In this document: positions 43,522 through 54,302 of the stretch, piece by piece
Numbering within the stretch: position 1 is the stretch's first letter
Layout: every line of letters starts with the position of its first letter
DNA from: Dipteronia dyeriana
Taxonomy: Eukaryota > Streptophyta > Magnoliopsida > Sapindales > Sapindaceae
Reading direction: 5' to 3'
Length of the DNA: 64,000 bases
Assembly (NCBI GenBank): GCA_032871835.1
Contig: CM065297.1
Location: 26,731,598-26,795,597, forward strand
Made by a program: the position numbers and the translations under genes
The notes under the pieces: model-generated
What the model was told of the DNA's origin: nothing
Seen by the model: only the letters and a program-made list of their open reading frames with translations
Databases searched by the model: none

Positions 43522-44648
43522 CTTACGAAATATTATAATATATATTACGTATATAACTAATTAACCATATTTTTTGAACTGTTACAACTAATTTACATTA
43601 CTTAAAAAAGAAAACTAGTTAATACGAAATATATGGTTTGTTGACAAAAAACAATTATGGCTTGTCTATAATGTAATACTTCCAAAATAGAAACTTAATA
43701 ATTAAAAATTAATTATGAAATTGGTTAAGAAAATTTATTAACTATCCCATTAATTATGTGATTAACTCTTGATTACCTATAGATTTTTATTTAGGAAAAA
43801 AATTATATTATTAAAATTATAACTTGCCAAATATTATAATATATATTGTACAAATAACTAATTAACAATACATTTTTTTAAATTATTACAACTAATTAAG
43901 AATTCCTAAAAAAAAACTAATTAATATGAATTTAAGGCTTATTGACAAAAAATAAAAATTACGGCTTGTCTTTTAAACTTACCAAATAATGTAATACTTC
44001 AAAAAAAATACTTAATAATTAAAAATGAATTATGAGATAGGTTAAAAGAATATATTCACTATCCTATTATTTACGTGATTGCCTCTTAATTACATATAGA
44101 TTTTTATTTATTTAGGAAAAACATATATTATTAAAAATTATTATAATTAATAACTACTAAATAACTTTGGAAAAAACAAAAAAGAATTTATGACTTGTCT
44201 TTTTTTTTTTTGAAGTTATAACTGCTGGGACCTGACGATATATGACTATGCTAGCACAACCCAGAATACTGCTCCCACAGTAGAAGAGAGGGTACCCACA
44301 ATTGGGATTAATGGCCGAGGAGGGACAAATAATATATATACACGTACCCAGGCGTTGACCCATGGTGGTGGAGGCTCCCAAGAGAGAGTCCAACCACATT
44401 GGAAAGAGGTTTCGTGCTATGACTTGTCTTTTAAACTTACCAAATAATGGATCTCTTTCGTTTAGTGTGAAATCCTGATCCTAGAATCAAAACCTTCCTT
44501 CGAGCCTGTTCATGTTCTAAGGGCATGGCTCTCCCAAATCTTATTCAAAAACTTCTTTTGTAGAGGAAGTCAGTCCGGTCTAACTTCGTTACCTTAGCCC
44601 AGTCAACAACCTAGTTTCCTAGACGCATCGGGCATACCGACCTGCCTT
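43522..44648. repeat. About 310-bp AT-rich tandem repeat, right part
   Basis: Resumes the array split by the Copia element. The unit starting near 43,601 (AGTTAATACGAAATATATGG) and the one near 43,919 (AATTAATATGAATTTAAGG) share landmarks with 37,230-37,694. A final partial unit begins at about 44,183 and holds the SINE-like insertion. 44,447-44,648 is a separate single-copy stretch up to the next LTR. 43,919 onward is the source or sister of 15,503 onward. Confidence 0.72.
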
Positions 44649-46249
44649 TGAAAATACAAACACGGTTAAATGCTCAAGGCTAACCTAGAGAGGAGGGGGG
44701 GGGGGGGGGGGTGAATAGGTTAGACACCTTTTTCGACTCTCTTAGAAACAATATTAAGAACAAGTAAAGTGTGATACAAACAAGTAATGGTAACACATAC
44801 ACAATCTATATCATAGAAAGAAAGTCAACTTACATAAAGAGTTCTATCCTTAGCATTCCATAACAAATACAAATACAAATACAAACACAAAAACTAGAGA
44901 GATAGGGATAGAGAGAAGTTGACACAAGAAATAACGTGGTAAACCTCCGAAGAGGAAACAACCACGGGTTAGCAACCATCGACAAACAAAATCCACTAGT
45001 AGATAAGACAAGTACAATCTCTCAAGTGACCCCTTCACCTAGAATCTACCCTTCTATCCTACTCATGAAGATGTCGCCCTCATGCTCAACAATCCGAGGC
45101 CTCAAACCTCTTGTCAAGATTTCCTCTCTCACCTTACCGGATCCTCACGACCCAAGGTAAGACTTCTTGCTCAACTATTTGAGTCCTCCCGACTCTAGTC
45201 CAGACTTCCTCGCTCACCCTTTCGGATCCTCACGACCCTAGGCAAGACTTCTTGCTCGACTATCCTAGTCCTCCCGACTCTAGCCAAGACTTCCTTGCTT
45301 GACAATCCAAGGTCTCACACCTCTTGCTAAGACTTACTTGCTCAACAACATAGGTCTCACACCTATTGTAGAGACATCCTTCTCACAAGGCATCTAGATG
45401 ATCATGAATGCAAAACGTAAACAAGCACACAACATAGAATGCTATGATCAGCACATCCTATGGAAAATACTAGACATGAGCATGAATGCACAAAAAAATG
45501 TAGTCTAGTCAATCATGCATGTTTAAATCATCTAGATCATGTAAGATATGTTCAACATTAATCACAACCTAGATACATGCATAGATCTAAACTTTAATCG
45601 CAAGATATGTTCAATTAATCACAAAATCAAGTTTAAATCACACAAACCAAAAACATGCTAAAATCATATGACAAAGTCATTTAGATTTAAGCTAAAGTTC
45701 TAGAGCATATTCCTATACATAGATTCAACAACAAAAGAACATAAGCATATGTATTAATGTGAGAATTTGGCCAAGAGAGCCTAATACATGTGAAGAACTA
45801 TTTTTCATAAAATCAATCAATCAAAGATCATCAAATAGTCCTAGAATTAAAGCCAGCACAATACAATCTCAAACATGTGAAAACATAGGCAAAATCAAAA
45901 CCTAACTCAACATGTAAGATTTCAATTGAAACTCAACCTAGCTTTAAAAGAGTTCAAAACTAAAATAGAAACACTCACAATACACATATATAAGTTAAAA
46001 AAGAAAACCTAAGGCAATTGACCAAGTTTTAAAAGAAAACTTTGAGAGAAAATCAATACCTTAGTTGATTTAGGTGCAGTCCCGTTTTTGTGTGTTTAGA
46101 CTCCAAAAACAGCAATAAACCGCAATTGAACCTTCAGAGAAACGATGGAGGATGAATATTCAAACACTCTCAACTTTGAATCACTCAAATCGAAGTTCAA
46201 ATGAAGAAGTTATGGTGTTTGGAAGGTGAGAAAATGTAGAGAGAAAACT
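43919..46249. repeat. Segment duplicated (permuted) at 15,300-17,824
   Basis: 2.33 kb, nearly identical to the insert in the MULE transposase apart from scattered substitutions such as ACGTACCC/ACGTATCC and AGACGCATC/AGACGAATC. It crosses the LTR boundary at 44,649, so it is not a unit defined by transposon ends. AAAACT occurs at both margins (43,913-43,918 and 46,244-46,249). Confidence 0.82.
44204..44417 (-). mobile_element. SINE-like retroposon
   Basis: About 214 bp with a poly-A tail on - (T run 44,200-44,211) and a 15-bp target duplication TATGACTTGTCTTTT (44,189-44,203 and 44,418-44,432). The sequence is GC-richer than its surroundings, and on - contains TGGTTGGACTCTC and GGGTCAACGCC, which could be degenerate A and B boxes of a tRNA-derived promoter. 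It carries no ORF motif. The tail and duplication are clear, but the SINE family is not recognised. Confidence 0.68.
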
Positions 46250-47332
46250 TTTTGCACACAAGTTTAAATTTCTTCTTAGAATGAAATGTGAGAGGGAAGG
46301 AAAATATAAAGGAGAGGAAAAATTAGGCATGTGAAATGACCAAGAGGGGCAAGAAGCAGCCAAGCATGCTTGCTTCCTGAGATGGCACGTGGGCATCTCG
46401 GGGAAGCAAGCCTTCTGCCCCGAGATGGCCACGCCCCATCTCAGGAAAGAAGTGCTTTGCTGACTTCTTTCTCCTTCGACTTTCCTTCGCGTTCTTCGAC
46501 CATTCTCCGGCCTCCAAACTCGGAATTCGAATCCATTTGCCGATTAAAAACCTTAACTCTCACATGGACATGGACATATAAGATACTCAACCCAGAAAAT
46601 AATAATTTGACTCGATATACGAAGACAAAGACAATGTATGCAACATGAGTTGAAAATATAGTATCTTTTGACTTCGAACTTGAAATCAATAGTATGAGTA
46701 ACCGAAATGACCGAAACTCAATCAAGAATGATTTAAGACTAAATTCAAGTTCAATATCCATGTTCTACAAACAAATACACAAACAAACAAAATTCACACT
46801 AGAATGCAAACTACATAGAGATAGTCTCCAATCATGCATTTTCCAAAACATGTTATTTCCATACCAATGCATGAGCATTCATCTTCAAGTGTGAGAATAT
46901 GTTATACATGGTGCACAAAGATGCAGGGACACATATGAATGAATTGTATGTGTGTGCCTATAATGGTGCACAACGATACAGAGACACAAATGTATGAATT
47001 GTGTGTGTGTGCCTATAATGGTGCACAACTATGCAGGGACACAAATGTATGAATTGTGTGTGTGTGTGTGCCTATAATGGTGCACAAAGATGCAGGGAGA
47101 CAAATGCATGAATTGTGTGTGTGTGCCTAAGCCTTGTAAGAGAAAGATAAGGTCTTAGTATACCTTTGTAGAACCATATTGCATCCTTTCTCTTTTAAGA
47201 CTTAGAACTTGCTTTGATTAGTTGCTCCTTCTTCCTTAAAGCTTGAATCATCATGAATCTAAACAACTAAATCATTACAAGTAAACATCATTTTGATATG
47301 GAATTAATGCCAACACAAACTAAAACCTAACA
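44649..47332 (-). repeat. Copia-like element 1, 3' LTR
   Basis: 2.68 kb, TGAAAATAC... to ...CCTAACA, so on - TGTTAGG to TTTTCA. On - it is preceded by a purine tract (CCAAAGGGGGAGAT). It holds a 17-base G run (44,695-44,711), 43-bp TCCTCCCGACTC-type repeats (45,060-45,370), a 56-60 bp repeat (46,895-47,135) and GATGGCACGTGGGCATC near 46,380. The homologous LTR at 54,303-57,100 confirms both ends. Overlapping short frames near 46,181-46,650 are not genes. Confidence 0.78.
46895..47135. repeat. Four-unit GTGCACAA...TGTGTGTG tandem repeat in LTR
   Basis: Units of 56-64 bp, each with ATGGTGCACAA, GATGCAGGGACACAAATG and ATGAATTGTGTGTGTGTGCC. The homologous LTR has only about one unit (56,843-56,900), so the array expanded in this copy. 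Confidence 0.8.
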
Positions 47333-47350
47333 ATCTCCCCCTTTGGCAAT

Positions 47351-47791
47351 TTCCATGTCAAAACACCTATACATTTACTACAAATATAAAAATGAAGATA
47401 GGTTACAAAATCACTCCCTCACATTACAATGAGTAAGATTCCTATAACTAATCTTCACCAACTCTTGAACTTCATCTTGATCTTCTCTTGAAGCAACCTA
47501 TAAATCATCTCAAAGCACAATGCATATACAAGAGAAAAACAACAAATGGCAATATATAATATGGATAAGAATATACAATTAAGTCCAAAAATACATGTAT
47601 CTCCCTCTCAATGCATGCCAAAAATACAAGAATTCTTAACCAAATCTTAAAATTAATTATTACATGCCATTGAAAGTTCAAAAGTTCACAAAAACAACAT
47701 AAAAAGAAACTAAGTAACTAGCAACTCTTTCTCCCCCTTTTTGATATGAAATGATGCCAAAAGGTAAGAAACATACCATAAGACTCAAATA
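47351..47791 (-). other. Non-coding 3' part of Copia-like element 1
   Basis: About 440 bp between the extra gene and the purine tract, homologous to 57,119-57,540 of element 2. It has no coding evidence. Confidence 0.6.
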
Positions 47792-48613
47792 CTAGCTACT
47801 TGGTCCACCAATGAATGTGCGTGTAGTTGATCTAACATAATGCTTGAGAGGTGGTCTTGAACTTAAAGCAATACATTCCTCCAACTCTTTTATTCTAGCA
47901 TCTTGTTTATCAACTATGGCACTAAGCTCATCAACCTTCTTCTTCAAATGTAAAGCCCAATCCGGAAGAATGTTTGTGCTAATCTCATGACAAACTTGAG
48001 AACTACTAAATAGTCCAAAAGTATCACATGTCTTACCCTTATCCCTATATGACATGTATGACACACGTTTATCACTATACTTTTCTAAGGGTTGTACCAA
48101 CACATCATCTTCTCTACTCTTAACACCACGAGCTAAAAACAAAGAAGTTATAAACCCCGGTAATGCAAGCTTTTTATCTCTTATAGTAGAGAAAGCCGCA
48201 CTATCAATATAAAGCATAAGTAGACCCCCAAGGTTTATAGGTTGATTAGTTCAAGGCATACACTATTTTGATCTTGTCTTTATTCAACTTGGTTGAATTC
48301 GAAGATCCAATAATGTTAGTGCAAATGAATAGATGCCAAAATGCACTAGCCTTAGTTAAGTCATGTTGACTAATATAGGCTATACCTTTCCACTCAAAAG
48401 AAGCATTGTCACAAAGAGTTCGACCCATGATATTAAGATTCTCAATGACATCTACATCTAGAAAGTTTGAATCTATATCATTAGATAGCCCATGAAACTT
48501 GTTAATGTTTTCCGGGTTAACTCTAAACACAACACCCCTAATCTCCATCAAAGCATCCAATAAGGTGGCACTTTCTCTATATTCAAGATAAAACTCTCTA
48601 ACAAGAGTATCAT
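47792..48613 (-). pseudogene. Extra ORF of Copia-like element 1, C-terminal part (Transposase_32-like)
   Basis: Reads TLVREFYLEYRESATLLDAL, VVFRVNPENINKFHGL, ASAFWHLFICTNIIGSSNS and, after a frameshift near 48,235, INLGGLLMLYIDSAAFSTI, KLALPGFITSLFLARGV and a coiled-coil tail (LKKKVDELSAIVDKQDARIK), with a stop at 47,792-47,794. The pattern of LVREFY, then an FHGL stretch, an AxFWHLF-C segment and an INLG...ALPGFIT segment is that of the 'putative plant transposon protein' family (PF20167-type). Its function is unknown. The N-terminus is at 51,098-51,314, separated by the solo LTR. Confidence 0.7.
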
Positions 48614-49245
48614 TGTAGGGAAAAAACGGTTTAGAAGCGCAACGGAAACGTGATAAAAACAAAAATTAGGGTTTGCGTAAAACTAATTTTTTTCCCTTTT
48701 ATGCAACAAGAACCTTAACCCTAGATTAATTGATGTATATAAAAGTATCATACCTTTTTCGCGTGACGATTGAACAAGCGCCAAATTGATTCCGCAAGAT
48801 CTTTCAATCCAATCACGAACGTGAATCACCTAGGAGTGTGGGCTCCCTTTCTTTAAATTGTATTCCTGAGGATGGAGACAAAGCAAAAATCTTTTCTTTG
48901 TTAGTTACAAATATACTCCAAGAGAAAAATCCAAGAACGTCCGGTCACTTGTGAATTATCAATCAATTTGATTGAAACTCGCGTGAACCTTGATTCAATG
49001 TTGTACACAAAACCCTTTTGAAGTAAAGGATATTAGTATACTACCGAATACAAAAACGTTCCCTTTTTTTCTCTTCTAGGCCGAATTCACACACACCCTT
49101 TATCTAAGAGTTGATCGAATTTTGTCTAGAGCAAAAACTAATTTTTCTCCCTCAAAATTCTCTATTGCTATGCCAAATTCTCTCTTGAAAATTACCTAGG
49201 CATGGCCGAAATTTGCATCATAGAATTCATAGAGCTGACCGAAAA

Positions 49246-49296
<51 letters not shown>

Positions 49297-51097
49297 GGAT
49301 CATAAATCCTTTCCTAAGAAGGATTTACTTGGTTGTCAAGAATTCTTTCCTTAGGTGGATTTATTTGGTAGTTAAGAATCCTTATCTTAAAGAAATTCTA
49401 TCATTTTGTATATATATATGGGCTGGCCGAATTTTATATGATATAGATTAGGATCACAAATCCTTTCCTAAGAAGGATTACTTGGTAGTTAAGAATCTTT
49501 TTCTTAGGTAGATTTACTTGGTGGTTAAGAATCCTTTTCAAAAAGGAATTCTATCATAGCACCAAGACTCCTAATCCAACTCAAAAGTGTATTTGTAACC
49601 ATATTAAAGACTTCCTAATTTCATTAGATAAATAACTCCTTTTATTTATCTACTTATCAAATATAGTCTTTAACATTAACTATACTACCAACAATAGTAT
49701 AGCTTTTAGGAGACTATCTCCTAATAGGAAAAGATTTTGACTTTTAATTAAATAATTAATTAATCAACAAATTAATTAATTTCCATTTAATTAAATAATA
49801 ATAAAATAAAAATAATATATTTAAGCTATTCACCATAGCCATTGCCGCCCATACCTAGTATAAAGGCCATATATTATTTTTCTTATTTTATTAAATCCAT
49901 TGGACCTTAATAAAAAGTCCACATGTGAACTAGACCTGTTCTTACAAAAAGAAACAAGTTCACATGCCTTATTACAATTCTAGATTGACCCCTAAATTGG
50001 TCCGGTAGAATATATCAAGTGATCCATGCAAGTTCGTGTGGATTGGGGGTCTTGGCGGGATATCTAAATTTAAGCTCCAATAGACACAACCCAATCACAA
50101 TCAACAAATGATTCACTTAGATCCAATCTATTTAATTTTAGTTCATTCCACTAAAGAACTAAAATTGAACTCTTAAATAAAGATAGAATAAGTTGATGTT
50201 ACTCATTGGTACCCTAGACAACCTTATTGGAGAAAGTGTATCCTCGTGAAGAATACCAGTAATCGCCAAGAGCTCATAGACCGCCTATAGCTCTCTAAGT
50301 TACCATATTTACTCATATGACCACATTTTGAACTTGGATATTTTGACTTGTCCAGAAGCCATGTTTCAATAGACACTATAGAAAACTTAACGTTAAGATT
50401 TAATATCCAATACCTCAAAACATCCATATGATGGTATTCTACTCTCATTCAATAAATGGAGCCACGATGTCCATATCTATAAATGAAGTCCTCTATCGAT
50501 TAACAAATGAATACCACCAAACTATCGAGGATAGACTATGCTATATAATCGTACTCATTGATAACTCAAATGATAACACTTGCAACCATAAGTCCATCAT
50601 TTATCTCAGGATTGAGATAGACTCTCCCATTATCTTCAAATTAAAACTTTTATCTATTGACGGTTCTAGATAAAGTATTTCATTTTGATCATATTCAATG
50701 CACCCAGTGCACTAGATTCTTTTGCCCAAAGACACCACACTTTGATGATTTTAGACTCATCATAACACATTCGATCCCACTCAAATGCTAGCAAAAGAAT
50801 CTACAACTTTGACAAGATAAAGGCACCCAACCTTCTATCTTAAGTTGTGAATATTATTTAAGACTATTTAAAGAATTGTGTCTACCTCATACATATCCAG
50901 ATGTATGAACAATTCTTCTTTTCTCATAGTCTTTTAACCTTATGATTATTTACTTTTGACAATTAGAATAATTAAACTATAAATGCTATAAGATTTGTTA
51001 AACTAGAAATCACTTTATTTATATGAAACGATTGTTAATTACAATATTACACTCTTGCTATCGAGCATAATCCTTACATCATTCACAATTCCTAACA
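48614..51097 (-). mobile_element. Solo LTR inside the extra ORF
   Basis: 2,484 bp, TGTAGGGAAAAAACGG to ATTCCTAACA (on - TGTTAGGAATTGTG to TTCCCTACA). It lacks primer-binding sites, a purine tract or ORFs, as expected of a solo LTR. It contains a CA microsatellite. The flanking five bases differ (ATCAT left, TGCTC right), so there is no target duplication. Joining the flanks restores the extra ORF's reading order. The family is unrecognised, possibly Copia-like. Confidence 0.7.
49250..49292. repeat. (CA)n microsatellite
   Basis: About 20 CA units with one interruption near the start. Located within the solo LTR. Confidence 0.9.
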
Positions 51098-51314
51098 TGC
51101 TCACCTAAGATTCCCAATTTCTATCCTTAATGCACTTAAGAACATAAGAATCTTTACACTTACCTAAGTCAATGCCTCTCTCTTGAAATATCTTCTTAGT
51201 TCCAAAGATCCCTAAATCTTTTGTCCTTGAAGCTTTGAATCCTTTTGAGGTAGACTAGGTTTTCACAATAGGATTCGATTGATTTCCACTTCCGGTAACC
51301 TTAGTTCTTCCCAT
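51098..51314 (-). pseudogene. Extra ORF of Copia-like element 1, N-terminal part
   Basis: On - the ATG at 51,312-51,314 begins MGRTKVTGSGNQSNPIVKT, then after a stop KDLGIFGTKKIFQERGIDLG, and a final KCIKDRNWES before the solo LTR at 51,097. Family members have the same start type: a basic leader, an FQERG(I/F)DL-like turn and a W a few residues before the segment seen at 48,600. The join to 48,613 is inferred. Confidence 0.6.
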
Positions 51315-52987
51315 TTGTTCTTGTGTTATAAGATGCTATATACATACAACAAAAGTGAGTGAAAGACAAAACAAGCATATTAGTCACAAATATATAAAAC
51401 AAAGACAAATGACTTAAGAATGAATCATCATGCAAGACAAAGATAGTGAGTAATATCTTACAAGTATCATTAAGTCAAAATATGCCAACATGTAACAAAA
51501 TGAAGCATGTGAACATATCATAAAAGAGAACGATGTCTAGCATACAATGCAATCAATGATAACATAAAGTTCACAAAGATATTCACACAATCACACATTC
51601 AAGCAATTTGAAGAAATATCAACAAAATAAGCTTCATATCCTAAGAGAGATACACAAAGATTTTTTAAGTTCTCTCATAATTCTTCAACAATTGCTAAAA
51701 TATCATCATACTCATAAACAAAGTGTGTGTGTGAGAGATATGCTTCAAATACATATCAAGAAGTAGTTTGATAATCAACATGTAAATAATTTCCAACAAC
51801 TATTCAGCTTAAGCTTTTTCCATAAAAAGTCATACCGATTATCATCCTGAATTTTTTCTTTTAAGAGAATAGATTTCAACATATGAGCGTGTGTGTGCAT
51901 GTGGCTCGTCATCCCATTTCTGTTTTTCAACCCGAGCTCATTTGATTTCAACTAAACTCCTTTTTAAACCTTCCTCCTTTTTAAACCTTCCTCCTTTTCT
52001 TTTTAGGCTTTGAATCAAAGATTTTTTTTTTATGATTTCATTTCAAAACTTCTTTGATTTTTCCATTTTTTTTCATAAACAAAATTTACTTCATGACGGC
52101 TTTCACTCATCACAATGGTGTAGCTCTTTCCAAGATTGGGTAGCTTTCACAACCAATGTGTGTAGCCCTTTTCATGAAGGTGCTCGTTGAGTTCTATGTA
52201 TTTGCCGAAGCAAAATGGATACTAACCATAGGTCATTTTAAATGTACTTAAGCACAAAAACTTCAAGGTGTATCCAAGGTTTACATATTAGTAAACTCAA
52301 CCTACTAGCAAAACATATAAGAGAAGCAATGTGCAATTTTAGAAAACCAAGTTTTTATGGCTCATAAGCACATGATCTAAAAGGAATAAGTAGAGACTTA
52401 TTCAAGATCATTACTTCTTTAATGAGTATCTTTCAAAGAATATGAAGCTCATATTTTCAAAAGTAATTTCACTCAATATACTATACACAAACAATCATCA
52501 AAGTTAAGATCAATGTGAACAATATCACTATTAGATCCAAAAATAGCAAATGTCAATGAGAACCATATGTATGCTATACAAAATTCTCTAATATAACATG
52601 CTATAAGATGTATATCAAAAATTGATTCAAAAGATGAATATCTAAGAGAACATACATTAGAGTATAGAGATACCTTTTTGCACATTATATTCGCCAAATA
52701 TCATACTTCTGCCCTTTTTATAAGCACTCTTGCCTTGAATATCCTCGTGACACCAAGTTGACGATGTTTCACAACAAGAGTATAAAAAACATAATATCTC
52801 AACTCAATCAACACAAATATCAAAAGAACTTCTCTAAAGTTAATCAACAAATTTTGACCATTATAACAACCATGATGTGAGATAACCAAGTTCATATCAA
52901 TACATGGAGTATTCAAAGCTAGCAAGCAAGAATTCTCAACACAATTGATATATAGCCTCAAAACTATCTCACATGTGCTTCTTATTT
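51315..52987 (-). other. Non-coding part of Copia-like element 1 between gag and extra ORF
   Basis: About 1.67 kb, no gene visible; homologous to 58,200-59,690 of element 2 (shared GAGCGTGTGTGTGCATGTGG, GACGGCTTTCACTCATCACA and GAAGGTGCTCGTTGAGTTCT). This is where protease, integrase, RT and RNase H would be expected, and none are there in either element. Confidence 0.6.
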
Positions 52988-54302
52988 TTAGTGATAAAAG
53001 CACTCACCCTTGAACCACTTGTTTTTGGGTGTACCTACACAAACATTTCCAATATCATCCTTGACAACAATGTTAAATCTAGAGTAAAGTCCTTCAATGA
53101 CTTGATTAACAAGAATATCATTAATACACTTTTCCTTAACATTTTCTATACAAGCTTTGTCAAGTTGAACAAGATTAGTATTCTTTCTACTCCAAAACTT
53201 CTTTTCATGCTTAGCAAACTTATCATGTTTTTCAACTTTCAAATCCTTAGCATGTTCAAGTTGAAGTTTAATCTTCTTATCCCTAGATTCATTTCCTAAT
53301 TTGCATTTTTCAATATATTTATAAAACCTAGGCTTAATGTGACCTATTATGGTGCAATAATGGCAAATTGGAATAAAAGATGAGATTGTACCTTTTGGAG
53401 TTGAACTAACTTCAATAGGAGTTTGCAAAGATACCTTGTTCACCAACTTCTTCTAGGCTTTTGATCTTCTCTTCTTGTGTGGTTTCTTATCAATCACGAC
53501 TTCATCAAATTGAGTAGGAAGTGGTGCTTCCAAGATCTCCTCTTCAACTACCAAGTTGTCTTCACCACTATGAGAGTTAACAAGATTCCTAACACTAGAC
53601 ACACTTACCGAATCATTCACTAAGTCCTTGATGGCATCCTTAGCCATGTCTATCTCTTCCATCAATTCTTGTTCTCTCTTCTTCAAAGGAGATATCACAT
53701 TATCCTTCTCAAGGTTTATCTTTTCAAGTTCTCTAAATTTTTTCATAATATCACCTTTCTCACCAAGAAGTCTACGAGTGACAACCACAAACTCATCTAG
53801 TTGTTTCTTGATCAAATCATCCTTCTCAACTACCTCTCTTAGAGCATTATCTCTAGCTTCTTCAAGCTTTTCTATCTTTTTCAACAACTCAAGATTAGTA
53901 GGAATGGAACTATAGCTTCCATGATGATTTGCATCAAAGTTCTTATTCAAAGATATTGTACCATCAACATCTAGTTGGGAATGAAAAGCCGTTAGAGCTA
54001 CAAAGTTGCTCATCAACTCTTCATCACTTGATTACTCACTACTAGAGCTCTCATTGTCACTAGATTTATCATCACTCCAACTAGCCGCCAACACTTTACC
54101 TTTCTTGTCTTTCTTAGATGGCTTCTTGGTGCACTCACTAGCAAAGTGACCAAAACCATGACAATTATATCATTGAACATCTTTCTTGTTCATGGCTTGA
54201 CTATTATTCTCATTCCTTGAAGATGATGTTCTCTTAACTCCCTTTTCCTTAGAAGACTTGCCTCTAGGCTTGGAATTATTCCTTAGAAACTTCTTGAACC
54301 TT
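52988..54302 (-). pseudogene. gag: gag of Copia-like element 1 (5'-truncated by element 2)
   Basis: On -: Lys/Asn-rich segment RFKKFLRNNSKPRGKSSK, zinc knuckle CHGFGHFASEC (first Cys lost to a stop two residues before), acidic linker, then a 187-codon coiled coil (53,453-54,016: KKIEKLEEARDNALREVVEK, GEKGDIMKKFRELEK). After a frameshift comes a second knuckle FIPICHYCTIIGHIKPRFYK and a Lys-rich tail to TPKNKWFKGECFYH and a stop at 52,988. The order knuckle, coiled coil, second knuckle is typical of gag in SIRE-like Copia elements. The capsid portion is missing because element 2 begins at 54,303. Confidence 0.78.

Larger units (their letters stand above)
47333..54302 (-). mobile_element. Copia-like element 1, internal region (non-autonomous)
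   Basis: On - from right to left: truncated gag (54,302-52,988), a non-coding stretch, an extra gene of the 'putative plant transposon protein' type (51,314-51,098 and 48,613-47,792), and a purine tract at 47,333-47,350. A 2.48-kb solo LTR (48,614-51,097) sits inside the extra gene. Gag is cut at 54,302 by element 2. No protease, integrase, RT or RNase H motif is visible. The missing 5' part should lie beyond the window. Confidence 0.7.

Noticed and set aside
46181..46650. Overlapping frames of 64-92 codons on both strands in an LTR
   Set aside because: They lie within the LTR, are not conserved in the sister LTR (56,128-56,520) at protein level, and contain no motif.
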